DNA of 64,000 nucleotides from Strongylocentrotus purpuratus. Lineage: Eukaryota; Echinodermata; Echinoidea; Camarodonta; Strongylocentrotidae. Location of the stretch: NCBI RefSeq assembly GCF_000002235.5, contig NW_022145612.1:14934809-14998808 (forward strand). Reading direction: 5' to 3'. A model generated the notes under the pieces. It did no database searches. It saw only the letters and a list, made by a program, of their open reading frames with translations, and was not told the DNA's origin. Position 1 is the stretch's first letter; each line of letters begins with the position of its first letter. Shown one piece after another: positions 26,301 to 37,759 of this stretch. Made by a program: the position numbers and the translations under genes.

Positions 26301-27131
26301 CTTTTACAAGCCGATCGCCTGTCTGATTATCAAGATATTTATGATTGGAATTACAAATTTTGAAAACCGTTTGCCTGGCGGTTTTCATAACACTACAGTC
26401 TATTGGGGAAAACAAGTATGGTAAAACCGGTCACTCAAAGATTTTTACTTTTTTGAGGCACTTCTTGATCATTTTGAAGCGCAATTTTTTAGGGCTTCAA
26501 TATTACACCATATCACAGACACTGATAACACGTAGGGCCGTGTATCTCAGATTTAACATTGTTAAACGATCCCTTTAAAAGGGAACATGAGAGAAAGAAG
26601 TAATTATCTGCACAACACAGGGATGCTAATTTGTGGATATTTCATTGATAAAAGGTGTTTTTTAAATAAACTATTTGATATTATATGGTTTATCTGCTCT
26701 TAATGTTTTAAAGTAGTTTCTGTGATGACTGCAGGTTCACAAGCAATTTTTTTCCCTCATACTGAACAAACACTTTGAAACCTCTATTTTAAACTAAATT
26801 TCTTCTACATCTGGATAGTATGGATTTGAAGCATGATGTCCGCTATATCTTTCCCTTATCTGGGTGCATCAAGAATATTGCATCATGAACAAAAAGAAAG
26901 AAAGAGAACACAGAAGTGGTGAAAATATAATCTAGCATGGATTTTTTTCACAGACCTTATTAGTTATGAGGTTTATCTGAAGTTAAATAGTCAGTTGTCA
27001 CTATCTAGTCTCCTCATACCACTTCTTGTGTATTTTATTATTGATTATCATATTTTGTTATTTCACATTAGACACTCCGAGAACTGGTTGCTGAAGTCTT
27101 GAGGAAAGCAGGTCAGAATCAACTATACTGA
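20394..27131 (+). CDS. MLX: Max-like protein X (MLX), bHLH-leucine zipper factor, 221 aa
   Basis: Obligate partner of MAD/MNT and MONDO/ChREBP-type factors, binding E-box/ChoRE DNA. Coding exons: 20419–20464, 21178–21243, 22731–22825, 23182–23278, 24284–24383, 25329–25413, 25960–26076, 27072–27131. All have GT/AG borders and matching phases. The exon with the ATG opens at 20394 after an acceptor, so further 5'UTR lies upstream. N-terminal 37 residues are Ser-rich, followed by an acidic DDDDE patch. The basic region KDRRRNAHTAAEQKRRDAIK is at 50–69, with the DNA-contacting His57, Glu61 and Arg65. The loop and helix 2 (SQKLSKATVLQRSIDYIQYL) run into a KKKQEDELEALRKEV zipper. The C-terminal domain (about 136–221; ANYEQIVKAH, QVSDQVKF, FNASISVASFAELSACVFSW) is the MLX/MONDO dimerisation and cytoplasmic-retention domain. 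Near full-length match to the family's shorter isoforms. Confidence 0.97.
20554..20741. mobile_element. hAT-like MITE (188 bp) in MLX intron 1
   Basis: 8-bp duplications CTTCATGG at 20546–20553 and 20742–20749 flank TIRs CAGTGAAAAAAATA and (reverse complement) CAGCGAAAAAAATA. The interior has repeated GCCCCCGAAA and AGCCCCC blocks and no coding potential. Confidence 0.85.
21285..22230. mobile_element. Non-autonomous hAT-like element (946 bp) with CCGAA arrays, MLX intron 2
   Basis: 8-bp duplications TTTCAATG at 21277–21284 and 22231–22238 flank TIRs TAGTGCTGTAG (left) and TAGTGCTGTAAG (right, reverse complement). Both ends carry subterminal arrays of the pentamer CCGAA (about 21296–21371 and 22136–22207), mixed with inverse GTTCGG copies, which could be transposase-binding repeats. 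The middle is AT-rich with one GC-rich patch (about 22030–22120). No transposase is visible. Confidence 0.87.
23301..23457. mobile_element. mariner/Tc1-like MITE (157 bp) in MLX intron 4
   Basis: TA on each side (23299–23300, 23458–23459) with TIRs CAATCAAACCTG and (reverse complement) CAGTCAAACCTG. The interior has two copies of a CCTGTCTACAAAGACCAC segment. No coding potential. Confidence 0.65.
24493..24745. repeat. Two-copy tandem repeat, unit about 124 bp, in MLX intron 5
   Basis: The stretch from ATGAGATGACACAAAC (24493) is repeated from ATGAGATAACACAAAC (24617). Both contain GAGGATTTTGACAATA and AAAAGCCTGCTGTTCAGTCA. Differences are scattered substitutions, so the duplication is not very recent. 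Confidence 0.8.
26199..26574. mobile_element. TTAA-target element (376 bp) in MLX intron 7
   Basis: TTAA at 26195–26198 and 26575–26578 flanks inverted ends AGGGATC and GATCCCT, with weaker inverted similarity beyond (GTAAC / GTTAAA, TCTCAGATT / ATCTCAGATTTA). TTAA targets are used by piggyBac and Kolobok families; no transposase is present to decide which. Confidence 0.6.
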
Positions 27132-27496
27132 ACTGCAGGGATTCCATAAACAATGCAAAGACACTTTTGGAAAGTGATATATATATAAATTAAGGAAAAT
27201 ACAAACATTGAGGAGAGGGAATCTTCAGTTTATGCCTTGGAATACTCTCAACCCCCACCATTTTGTTTCATCCCCTGAGCCAGTGCATGCCGTATTGATA
27301 TGGACATATCCTGAATGCTATTGGAGACCGACTCGCGCATATACTGCATTAACAGTGAGAGCGATGTGCATAATTAACAGAGCATATAGTCGACTTGAGT
27401 TTCCATCATTAGTCTTCAGCAAAGCATAGGACTCTTCTTGAGTTTGGACTTTCAATGGTTGCCATTGAATGCAGGGACCTCAGGGATAGCACTTTG
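27132..27496. other. MLX 3'UTR, proximal part
   Basis: AT-rich noncoding sequence directly after the MLX stop. A candidate poly(A) hexamer occurs at 27909–27914, inside the end of the following TTAA element, and another at 28276–28281. Confidence 0.5.
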
Positions 27497-27910
27497 TTAA
27501 AGCCTATCTGCACTAGTTTGGCCAGGAGGGATTATACCTCCCTGCATGGTCACCAACAGGTGGTTACACTATGAACATGACTGACAAAGAAAGCGGACAT
27601 AATGTACAGTTCCTCAGGTAGACAAAGGAACATCCCTTCACTGCTATTATGTAAAAATGTGTAGAACAGGTGTCACATGCATATTCACCTGTTCTACACA
27701 TTTTTACATAATAGCAGTGAAGGGATGTTCCTTTGTCTACCTGAGGAACTGTATATTTTGTCCGCTTTCTTTGTTCGTCATATTCATAGTGTTATCTCAT
27801 CAAATCAGCTCTCAATTAACATAAGAAAAAGGGGACAAAAGGGCACCGCTAGGGCATCGTTTGCTATATAGATGGTGAATGTAGCTACAAGTAGTGCAGT
27901 CCCGCTTTAA
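27497..27910. mobile_element. TTAA element (copy 1 of 4), interrupted by a MITE
   Basis: TTAA|AGCCTATCTGCAC at the left and GTCCCGCT|TTAA at the right. Without the nested palindrome at 27567–27791 it is about 190 bp and aligns along its length with copies at 31959–32152, 55091–55298 and 55622–55816 (shared GGAGGGATTA, TTAACATAAGAAAAA, GTAGCTACAAGTAGTGCAGT). Confidence 0.8.
27567..27791. mobile_element. Palindromic (fold-back) MITE, PIF/Harbinger-like target
   Basis: 225 bp: two 106-bp arms and a 13-bp loop, with only five arm mismatches, all within 40 bp of the outer ends; the inner 66 bp are identical. The ends are CACTATGAA...TTCATAGTG. A 3-bp duplication TTA (27564–27566, 27792–27794) is confirmed by the uninterrupted sibling at 31959–32152, which reads GGTTATCTC there. 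The TTA target suggests PIF/Harbinger. Confidence 0.85.
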
Positions 27911-30856
27911 ATAAAACTGTAAATTGAAATCAATAATACGTCAACGAAACTCCAAGCCTTTTCTTGATGTGAACATCTTTCCTGTTTTGTTAGATTTCCT
28001 TGTACAAAAATCATACTGGTATAATTTATTGAGGAAATCGTGTTTTACACAGTCAATGTAGGTAAAGTCCAAACATGTACAGTGTACATGTGACTTTTTA
28101 AAAATATTGTATTGAGTATTGAAATACACATTCATTGATTTATGTTTCATTATTCTTTTATCAAAAATTAGACAATGAAAATATATCCAAAAAATTGTTT
28201 AGAAATGTTCACAAAAACATAATGCTGAAATGTCAAATGTGTATTAAACAGTGAATGTTGATTTCACGCATGAATAATAAAAGCATTGAGATTTCGACTT
28301 GATCTAATGTATTCAAAATGTATTAGATTGTATCAATTTTGCATTTTATCATTTATTTGCTTGAAGTTGTCATCTTATTATATAATTGATTTCCTGTCTC
28401 TTGTAGGCTATGCAAATGACATGGATTTTTTTGTTTCAAAGGAATGTATGGATTGGGCGACATTTCTGGTATACTGTATTACATTTGCAATGCTGCATAT
28501 CCTTTTTGAATGAAGTGTTCACGATCATATCAACCTTGTGTAAGATTTATTTGACAAAATAATTGGATATCCCTGAGTGAAGATATTTTGTGTCCATTTA
28601 TATTTTAATACATTTGTTTTAATCAAAGATCCAAAGTCTTGTAGGGGCCTCTCATTCGTATGTAATATTTATATGGAAACCTGAAAAAAAAAGAACTTGT
28701 GCTCTAGTGATTGCAAGAGTATTGACATCCGTATCTCTCTAATACATGTATATCAACAAAACAAGCTTCCTTCACAATTACAGTACAAACGCTCTAGTGA
28801 TATCAAGACAGAAGACAGCAAGGAAAATTTTGCATACTACATTTTTAGGTTAGTAGAAGGTAGAAGCTCAAACAATTTTGATTAATACCAACATGTTCAT
28901 CCAAACATATGCTGTGACTGACCACTGTACAGAGATAGATTTTAATGATCAATAATGTATAGATCTCTCAATATTAGGCATCAACCATTGATGCTAGATT
29001 TCAAAAGCTGACTCATGTACCTTTTGAAGTTGTTTGAAATCCTGTGCTGGTATGTAGGGGGTGGAATTTCAGATTGTATGTTAAATTTTGATGAATTGTG
29101 TAATAAAATGTTGAATTTATTTTGAATTTATGATTATTTGTGATTATTGATGAGAGTGTATCCTTTTTACAAGCAATCGCCATCAAAACACATTTCTTGA
29201 CAATGTATGTCTCATGTTTGGATCAATCTTCTAAAGCCTTGGTCACACTAGTGATCCTGTTGATCAAACCATAATATTTGGGTTACATGTTCTCTCAGTA
29301 AGGCAGCAATTCATGTGAGAGCATCTACAATCCAGCATTTCTGGAGAAAATCGCCTTGGGCTTTAGCAATAGGACATTTTAATAGGCCTTTCTTCTCATT
29401 GATTAATAACAGGTTAATAGAAGAATCATCAATTGGTCCCCAGAAGAGAAACATCCATAATTTTGAATATATTAGTAAATCAGTGAATTATAAAATGTTC
29501 AATAATTGCCATGATTTGCTTTTTTTTAAAGAAGTGCGACTTGGCTTGTTAAATCGCATGTCTGGTGCACTGATAATTACTTTGCTCTCACAGCCATATT
29601 GTACATGTGTACTTACAAAATGCACCCGATATATAATACCTCTCTCTCACAGTGTTCTACATGTTCCACTCATTCCATCCTTATGATTATAGGCCAACTA
29701 GCCCCCACCACCACTGCCAAAGATGTATATATATATCCCCAAGACATCACCCTAATAAGAGATTGAGGGGGCAGTGATTTTTGTTTTTGAGGGAGGGTAA
29801 TTGAGACTGTCAAGAGTAGGGGGGGGGGGAGTTGTACAGAAGCACACTCGACACTAGTATGTTCATTTTATAAATTAAAACATTAAAAAACATAATAAAT
29901 CATATTCACACATCAACAATAACTTTGGATCTGAAATTTTCAAATAATTCATCATATTTATTCTTGTATGTCTGCCTAGGAAACCCTATCCCATTACACA
30001 ATAAAAGCAGAAACAATGTCACTATATATATGTAAATATTTACATGTATACAATTATACATAAAAGTTAAAAAAATTGAAATATGAAAGTACATGAATAC
30101 CGGTACTGAGCTTTCATACAGATGATACAGCATGTATTTGATTTTTACGAAAATGATCTGTTCCAAGATATTCTTCCATTCTGATATTAATAGAGTTGCA
30201 TTTTGACAGAGGTAAGAAGAATCGTTTAAAAATCGTTTATCATATATTAGATGGGTTATTTGAATCGGCAAAACAAACATGTGTATCAAGAATAATAATA
30301 AAGCAAACGAACATTCAATGGATATGGGTAAAGCTGAAAGCGAGCATAATCATATTGTATGCAAGTAAATTGGAATGATTCCTTTGATTTTCTCAGCTTT
30401 CTTTGCTCATTACTTGGCTATTATACATTTTCTAAAAGGTCTTGTCTGATATCACTTTATTTGGAGTCTTGAACATTCATTTTTAATCAGCATTACGAGA
30501 ACTAATATATGTAGTTTAAAATATTCCTGAGATCTTGCTCAAAATAGTACACCAATTACATTTAAAATTTGCCTAAACATTATTCAAACAATCATGAAAT
30601 ACATGTACTCTGATGAGATTGTAACTGATCATTAGACTCCTATCTGCCTAAACTAAACTATTGAGATGAAATTACAATCGATCACAACTATCTCCCACTC
30701 TCCTGCCATCAGAAAACAACATTTAAGATTTTGGGAAAATCTCGGCCTTTTCCAAGTCAAATAAAAATGTACTTATCATTGGTGCTATTGAAGTACCTTT
30801 TTAAAAACTCTCATTTGATCTAGTGGAGCAGATATTTCATTTACCATCTGTTGACA
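27911..30856. other. MLX downstream/intergenic DNA
   Basis: AT-rich, with candidate AATAAA signals (28276–28281 and near 29100) and a G run near 29822. Frames such as 29315–29686 (+) and 29906–30289 (-) have no recognisable domains or codon bias. On the minus strand, AATAAA at 30456–30461 could end the THAP/coiled-coil gene A transcript. Confidence 0.45.
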
Positions 30857-33800
30857 TTAAGTAGACTTTTCTCCACGTTCCTCAATATTTTTCATGTCGA
30901 TTTCTGGAAATTGTTGACAGTGACACTTCTCTTTCAAATCTTTGTATTTTTTCTTGAATTGCTCTAATTCATGACATTGTCCCAGCAGACTGCCAACTGT
31001 TTCTCTCAGGTCTTTATTCTCAAAGGTGAGTTCTGTCACTTTCTCTGACAATGAAGTTTTCTCCTGCTTTAGATGTTGCATATCTTTTTCCAGTTTATCA
31101 AGGCACTTCCATGTTTCCTCTCTTTGCTGCTTGGCTAGCTCAAGATGTTTATGCAATGATTTTGTCCTTGGTGATACATATTTCTTGGTGAAAGTCTTCT
31201 TTCTACTCAGCATGAATTCTTCCTCGCGCAAATACCCCAGGTCTTTTTCTCCATTCTCAGTGTCTGTTTCTGCTCTGACTTTTCTTTCCACTAATCTCTT
31301 TATGTATGCTCCCACACTCCAATTACCGACCTCTGGACTATTATTTAGTCTTTTCAAGTTTTTAATCAGAACGTTGAAGTCATACATCTGCGTTTCATGA
31401 AGGTAATCATAGATTTCAAGTACAAGTCCATTCTTGATAGTTGGCATGGGTGATACGTTCTGGAAGCCAGATGTAATGTCTGCTGCAGATATTCCTGCTT
31501 CTCTGCAGTATGGTCCAACATCTAGCAAAAGAGAAAAAAGGGTAAAATATGATATATTAAAAGTACATTCATATAGTATCACAACCTATAATTAACAACA
31601 AATTTTAATTTCAGACAACTGAACTAGAAAGCCATCTTCAGGTGTGGGGAAAATGCACCTCATTACAATTTCATTTCATCTACTTTTCATCTCCATGTAT
31701 TCTGAAGAGTGTATATAAATGTTTGTTGTTTACTCTTGTGTTTACTTGACAAGAAACAGGTTCTAAGTAAAACATGGTACTTGCAAATTTTATTTGCCTA
31801 ATAGTAATTTTTCCATACAGATGGTCCTTCCCTTACAATATACAAATACTGTAGGGGGAAATTTACCACTAGGTCTGTCTTTTACTTTACAACAAGAAAG
31901 TTCCTGGGTTTTGGATCTACTCATTGAAAACATTTGAACATAGTTTTGGTGGTAACTCTTAAAGCTTATCTGCCATTGTTTACAGGAGGGATTAGACTGC
32001 CCTGCAAGGTCACCGGACAGATGGTTATCTCATCAACTCAGCTCTCAGTTAACATAAGAAAAAGAGGATCATGGGGACCAATGGTCACCGATTAGGCATT
32101 GTTTGTTATAAAGAGGGAGCAAGTAGCTACAAGTAGTGCAGTGGGCCTTTAAGAACAACAACATCAACAACAAATAAATTTAAGTCCAGTCTCAATTAAG
32201 GTTAACACAATAATAACTTCCTTTCTCAGTAGACTGAAGTTAAACTTAAATTTAGTTTTTCTCTTTAGTAGAGTAGAGAACATGCATGCTTTCATCTGAA
32301 ACATCACTCATTTGTTTGTGAAGTTAAAAACAAGACTAGTATGAGTTACAATGATAAGTACTTCGTGGAAGATGCTATTTCATTCTTAGTAATACATACT
32401 CAATACATGTGAGTTAGATTTGATGTGATTGATCACGATAACAGATATCTCATCAAATCATATTCAGAAAACACAAGTTATTCAATCTTATCAATCTACA
32501 CTTGCCATATTCCTGTTCCTGTAATGTGCTGCACTGTGAAGTACTTTCCATTGATAGCATTACATCTGCAGGATGTGCAGGTGAATCCTCATCACTATCA
32601 TCCAAGTCAGGATTTGGTTCATCTTCATCCTCTTCTTCCTCATCATTCAATGGAATACGTGATGGAAAGAGAGGAGGAATAGAGAACCCCTCAAATGATG
32701 TCTCTTCTGTGATATAAAAGAAAAGAACATAACAAAAAGTGACAGAAAGAAGCAAAAACAGGATCATGATAGACTTAAACAGCTGGACATTACTCAACCT
32801 GTATCATCTGTATGTTTGAGATGAATCAGACAAAGGATCAGAGTTAAGGCTCGTTCAGATATGACACAGCCAAACCACAGCAGTTTTCTCAAAAAGATGT
32901 TAAGTGTAATACGCTTCACATTTCTGTATCTTATGACACAGTCACACAGAGCTCAGTGAAATGAGTGAATACACTCTAGAAGTGATGGGAGTTTGAAAGC
33001 AAAGCCTTGACCAAAATCCTGAAAGAAAATTTGCAATATTTTTCTGGTACCTGACCAAAATCCGGAAAGAAAATTTGCAATATTTTTCTGGTACCTGGAA
33101 CTGGACCGAACCTGAAAAACAGAAATATCTTTTAAGTTTTGCCTTACAACGTACGATGCCATCACAAGCACTGTCAAGACCTTTCCAACTGTGACAGTTC
33201 ACTTTAAATGACTTATGATAGAATCACATAAAACTGGTATACCTTTTATGTCCTTAGAGCAAGCTCCATTTTTTGACTTTCTTGAGGTGACCACTTTCTG
33301 CTTCTTTCTGTACAAACAGGAGATAAAAATATAAAAGACCAAGTTCTGATTAAGAATGGCTAGAAACGTTCTTTCAAGCGTTAATAATCAGGCTCGTAAG
33401 TTCAGTCATTGATAATCCATATCAATATGCACACACATGTGGGGTTATGGAAACTTTTATACCTAAATAAAAATACTAATACAGAATACATATAAACTGT
33501 TAAATCAAGCATAAGCCTCTTCAAATTCATTTATCATTTCAAGTGTGAACAGCCACAGCTTATCATGAATTACAGCATGATAGACCATGATCTACACACC
33601 TTTCTTTTAAAGGAAGACACCTCTTTATAAGTTTATACTGAAGGGTGAGAGGGTGCATAAAAATTTCTTTGACATACATTTGCTGATGTGACTGTAGGCA
33701 TACCGCCTTTACCGGTGTACCTCGTTACCAATCTACTAGAAAAATACAGTCTTTCCTGAAGTCTGGTTTCCAGCCAATTTTATCTTGTACTTGTTGCTAT

Positions 33801-34870
33801 CTCAATTTCTGTACTAGTTGGAATTTTTCAAACATTATGCTTTGTGCCAGTATGCAGTGCCAAAGGACTAGGAAATAGAGATGTTACTATTCATATAATG
33901 TAAACCAGAACTAGTCTAATTATCATCTTGAAACGATAGTAAGGCACCATACAAAAAAAGATAATTTTACAAAATAAACTTTTCTTGTTTATCATTTGTC
34001 TTTTGTGTATTTTTTAACTCTAATTCCGAAGCAAAACTCAATACGAGGCAGTTTCACAGCCTACAAAGTACAATATTGAGGGCATGCTTCATGATGAGTG
34101 CATTTTGAGACGAAAAGCTGCGACCCACTTTAAAAGCAAAACAATATAAGAATGATCAGCAATTTGGTGTACATGGAAAATGAAGTGTGATGATGAAGTT
34201 TAATTTTTCAAAAAAAATTCAACCTCAAGGTAAAAAGTATGATCCTGTGTGCTTTTATCAGCTCTCAAACATTTGAAATTAGCCTTATTAATATTAGGCC
34301 AATTCTCCCAAGAAAGCCAATTATTTCCATACACAAGTTATCCTAACACTAAACAGTGTTACAATTGATGCTTCCGCAGCTCAGATGTGTCCTTCAAATT
34401 TACATGAACGCATCCTGCTTTGCACAAAAATCAACTAATGACCTATCCCAAGGACCCTAAAGCATTTTGTTTGAATGTTTGTTTTTATTGTCTTTCATAA
34501 AAAAAATACCCATGACTCGAGCCGAGCTCAAGGTACCTTTTTGGACTAGATCTGGTTTCACTTGAATGTCTTTTGCCTGCTACGAATGGTATGGTGGGAA
34601 CAGCATCTGGTCTCAACCTCTTCCTGGGTTCGTAGCCCATGATTTTTGCTCTTATATCCTCTTCAAAGCACTCTGGTTTAAAGTGATCCTCGCATACTAC
34701 TCTGGATCTTACGCATTCATAGTTTCTATCTTGAACTTTTGTGATCCCAAAATAGAGAGCCATTTTTCACATCTGTCCCTCTCCTTTTGAGGATTAGGTA
34801 TTGAGAACATACTCTTCTTGAGTACACGACTGCTTCGATTTGGGCATCCTTTCACTTGACACCCAACCAT
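30857..34870 (-). CDS. THAP/coiled-coil gene A (THAP exon frameshifted)
   Basis: Exons on the minus strand: THAP exon 34870–34537, exon 2 33307–33243, exon 3 32706–32506, exon 4 31521–30857 (TAA). Phases agree (2, 1, 1). The THAP exon has the Cys pair (CQVKGC), the EKWL Trp and CEDHF (Cys-x2-His), plus AVPTIP. Compared with copies B and C it lacks one base at about 34720–34721, so ATG-initiated reading stops at ETMNA. Exon 3 encodes a strongly acidic stretch (LNDEEEEDEDEPNPDL). Exon 4 encodes an unrecognised globular segment (GPYCREAGISAADI, KNGLVLEIYDYL, WSVGAYIKRLVERK) followed by a long coiled coil. The intron 3 donor is GC (G|GCAAGT). Exons 2–4 are intact. They may use another THAP exon or an internal start, or the gene may be dying. 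THAP domains bind DNA with zinc; a nuclear role is an inference. Confidence 0.7.
31959..32152. mobile_element. TTAA element, copy 2 of 4 (194 bp)
   Basis: TTAA|AGCTTATCTGCC ... GTGGGCCT|TTAA, lying in intron 3 of gene A. This uninterrupted copy provides the empty site for the palindrome nested in copy 1. Confidence 0.8.
33008..33095. repeat. Perfect-length tandem duplication, unit 44 bp
   Basis: Two adjacent 44-bp copies beginning TGACCAAAATCC (33008 and 33052), differing at about one base. They lie in intron 2 of gene A. The near identity implies a recent event. Confidence 0.9.
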
Positions 34871-35750
34871 GTTGAAATTGCCTTCAGTCACTTCAGTTTT
34901 ATAGTTCACTCTTCACGATCCCCGGGGCCGGTAGAGGCAAGGAAGATATAGCACGGAAAATAGCACTAACCTTGCCCCTATCCTCTGGCTTAGCTGACGC
35001 GGCCGCGGCGTATCGGCCAGCGCCAGTAAATCCGATCCCTGAAGAATTACGCTGGTAATTATTCACACCTATATTCATTCCATATGTCAGTGCAGGTACC
35101 GGTACAGGTGTTGTTATTTCATAAAAAATCGTCGATACAACTTTGGCAATAACTAGGATAAGATGAGGGCAAAAGCAGGAGGTGGGAGGAGCAATTTCAG
35201 ATTCGTCGAAGCAAACTGAATTTAGTGACCGACTACCTAGCTACATGTTGCTAGCTAGATACTGGCAGTGCAGTGATCTCCATATATCACGACGAAACTC
35301 GGGAAAATGTATTACATATTACAGAAAATTGATAACTCTCATAGAAGTAGGAAAAATGAAGGAACATCCTTAGAGAAATTCCATGAACTAAGAATTTGAT
35401 GAACAATAAGAAAGTCTTAATTTTGTATCACCAATCTATTATTATGACAAGTTCTAAATCGGCTATGCGGTAATTTTCCATTTTTTCGCACGCGAAACTC
35501 TACACCACGCACATGTAGGGTAAGAGTAGTTATTTGTATACCCTGGATTTTTTCCTATCTCAACGATCTTTCATCCAGGATGAGGGGTCTAATTGGGGTC
35601 TATTCTATCATTAGAATGGAATCTTAAAATAAAAAATTAATGATGAACAGGGGGATTCAGAAATTCTTTTCTCTACCCCCCCCCCCCCCCCCCTTCGAAT
35701 ATGCATATCCTGGAATCCAACCTTGCTTCCATCACAGACTCCCCTCCCCT
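34871..35750 (-). promoter_or_regulatory. Duplicated upstream segment of THAP unit A
   Basis: The block just upstream of the THAP ATG recurs upstream of B (about 39473–40340) and C (about 44220–45000). Shared landmarks are GGTAGAGGCAAGGAAGAT, CTTAGCTGACGCGGC, CGGCCAGCGCCAGTAAATCC, GAAGAATTACGC and GGTAATTATTC. It is probably promoter, 5'UTR and flank. No individual binding site is claimed. Confidence 0.5.
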
Positions 35751-36154
35751 CTTTTTTCACTTTCTTCTTTACATACCTTTTTAAAAAAATCTCCTCTTAT
35801 CCCCGGTCCTTCTTTCTAGCATCATTTACCAGCTTGCCAACTTGATATACTACCGTTAGTCAGGGAGGGGGTAAATTGCCTATTCCTCTCCTCGATCCCT
35901 CTCTCTCACTATTCCAAGCTGAATGTTAATCATATCAGGGACAACACTCTCCCTGATCATATGCTACCATCAGTTGTTTTCATTGGGAAATTTTGGACCG
36001 TCGATCATATTGCTATTCTAGCTCTCTCCTATAGTCACTATCCAACTTCCACTGTCCACATCGTTCATACCATTTTCCTTTTCATGTTAATTCCTTCCTT
36101 CTCTTCACATCTCTCTCTCTCTCCCTCTTTCTCCTCATGCACCCTTTTCAATTT
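35751..36154. other. Spacer between THAP units A and B
   Basis: C/T-rich sequence with a C run near 35680 just to its left. It resembles the C-unit flank at 45100–45400 (for example, TACCAGCTTGCCAACTTGAT), so it belongs to the duplicated block. No gene seen. Confidence 0.5.
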
Positions 36155-36943
36155 CAACTGTGTGACAATCATACCATTAATGATTGTGAAATTCAAGATT
36201 TTTAGTCTTGGTAAAATCCATAAAAAATTATGTTATTTAAAAAAACTGTATTTTATCCACAGGGATGCATTGCATTTGACATTGCCCTCTTCCATCTAAA
36301 GACAAGGTGGAGTTCTGGTAAAGGTGAAGAAAAAAAGGTTATGACCCTCTTCAATCTCTTTCTGATAGTCTGATAGTGTGGAAGATAACATGATAGAAAT
36401 GCCCCATAGCTGAAATGGAATACTTTTTTAATGCCCTCATTGCTTTTTATGTGTGTACCATTGGAATATATAAAGCTTTATGGGTACGATTCAATGTCTT
36501 TTAACAATACATAATTTTCTGTATTGATTCCCTTTAAACACACCCAAAGTGATCAAAATTATAGTTATGTTTACATTGATCAAAAATCAAAATGTATATG
36601 CAATTATGCATGTACTCGCAAGATTTTAAACTGTTGGGTCTTCCCATATTTCATCGTTTACAGGTCATTTGTATGTTAAAATGGTCATATCTAAAATAAT
36701 TTAATATTTAATTTCTATGAAACAAGTATTTGTATCACAATCAACTTTAATACATATTTATCTCTTTAATACTGATTGTGCTGCATCTACATCTGAGCTT
36801 TTAAACTTTAAGTTGGTCCTGTAGATTTGATTTATCAAATAATATGTGTCTTTTCTTCATATTTTGTACAAGAGCTAGGGAAATCTACATTTCTGGGTAC
36901 TGTATACACCCCCTCCCATATTTCATGTCTTCTCTAATGGCTG
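36155..36943. repeat. Duplicated 3'-flank block of THAP unit B
   Basis: Starts at AACTGTGTGACAATCATACC and matches 40981–42419 (unit C) and 45561–46736 (unit D). In D this block is the end of the coiled-coil exon plus 3' flank, so B and C keep only a remnant of that exon (CAGCCATTAGAGAAGACA on the minus strand in B). B has a large internal deletion relative to C near 36430. Confidence 0.7.
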
Positions 36944-37083
36944 GTTTCCAGGTCTATCTTGTACTTGTTGCTATCTCAATGTCTATACTAGTTGGTAGTT
37001 TTTTAAACATGATGCTTTGGGCCAGTATGCTGTGCCAAAGGGATAGAAAATAGAAATGTTACTATTCCCATGGATGAGCATTA

Positions 37084-37759
37084 CTGGACAGTGTGAGTCA
37101 AAAATAAGTTTACACCTAGAAAATTGCTAATTATTAAAAAAAAATCATCAATGAACATTAAATTGTTATGTCTTAACTCTTAAGAAAGAGCGTTTCATCC
37201 CAAATCATTTGGTACCATTTTTGTGTGGTATGTGTTCACGCTTGGATGAACAGGACATTGTTTGCGAGAGGGCAAACATCGATTTGCGCCAAAGTTGCCT
37301 ATGTGATGTTTCAATAAAACAATAAGGATTTGGGTATTAATTCGGTCTTTGCAGATTCAAATAACATCCCTAACAAAATTAATCATGCCACACATATCAA
37401 ATATCGAATATCAAATATCAGCGAACATTTGTGCGCGCGTATGTGGGTGTGTGTGACTTTGCCCTTTGCAAAAAAAACATATCCATTCATTTCATTTGAT
37501 ACATTCAATCCATTCTCTCACTCCGCTAATCCCAACATAATACATACTGTAGGCATCACTTTGGTGCAAGTCAATATTTGCACTCTCTCAAACAATGCCA
37601 CCTGTTCATCCAAGCGTGAATACATACCACACAAAAATGGTACCAAATGATTTAGGATAAAACACTCTTTCATAAGATGTATAATAATTTACTGTTCATA
37701 AATGATTTTTAAAATAATTAACAATTTTCTAGGTGTAAACTTTTTTTTGACTCACTCGG
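37084..37759. mobile_element. Non-autonomous Tc1/mariner element (676 bp) in THAP unit B
   Basis: TA at 37082–37083 and 37760–37761. Long TIRs of roughly 190 bp, with AGTCAAAAATAAGTTTACAC near the left end and the near-identical AGTCAAAAAAAAGTTTACAC in the right arm. Inner arm landmarks are AAATCATTTGGTACCATTTT and CACGCTTGGATGAACAGG. No transposase frame. The matching positions in A and C lack it. Confidence 0.85.

Noticed and set aside
31026..31400. Plus-strand frame of 124 residues
   Set aside because: Antisense shadow of gene A's coiled-coil exon; the same applies to 46786–47199 opposite gene D.
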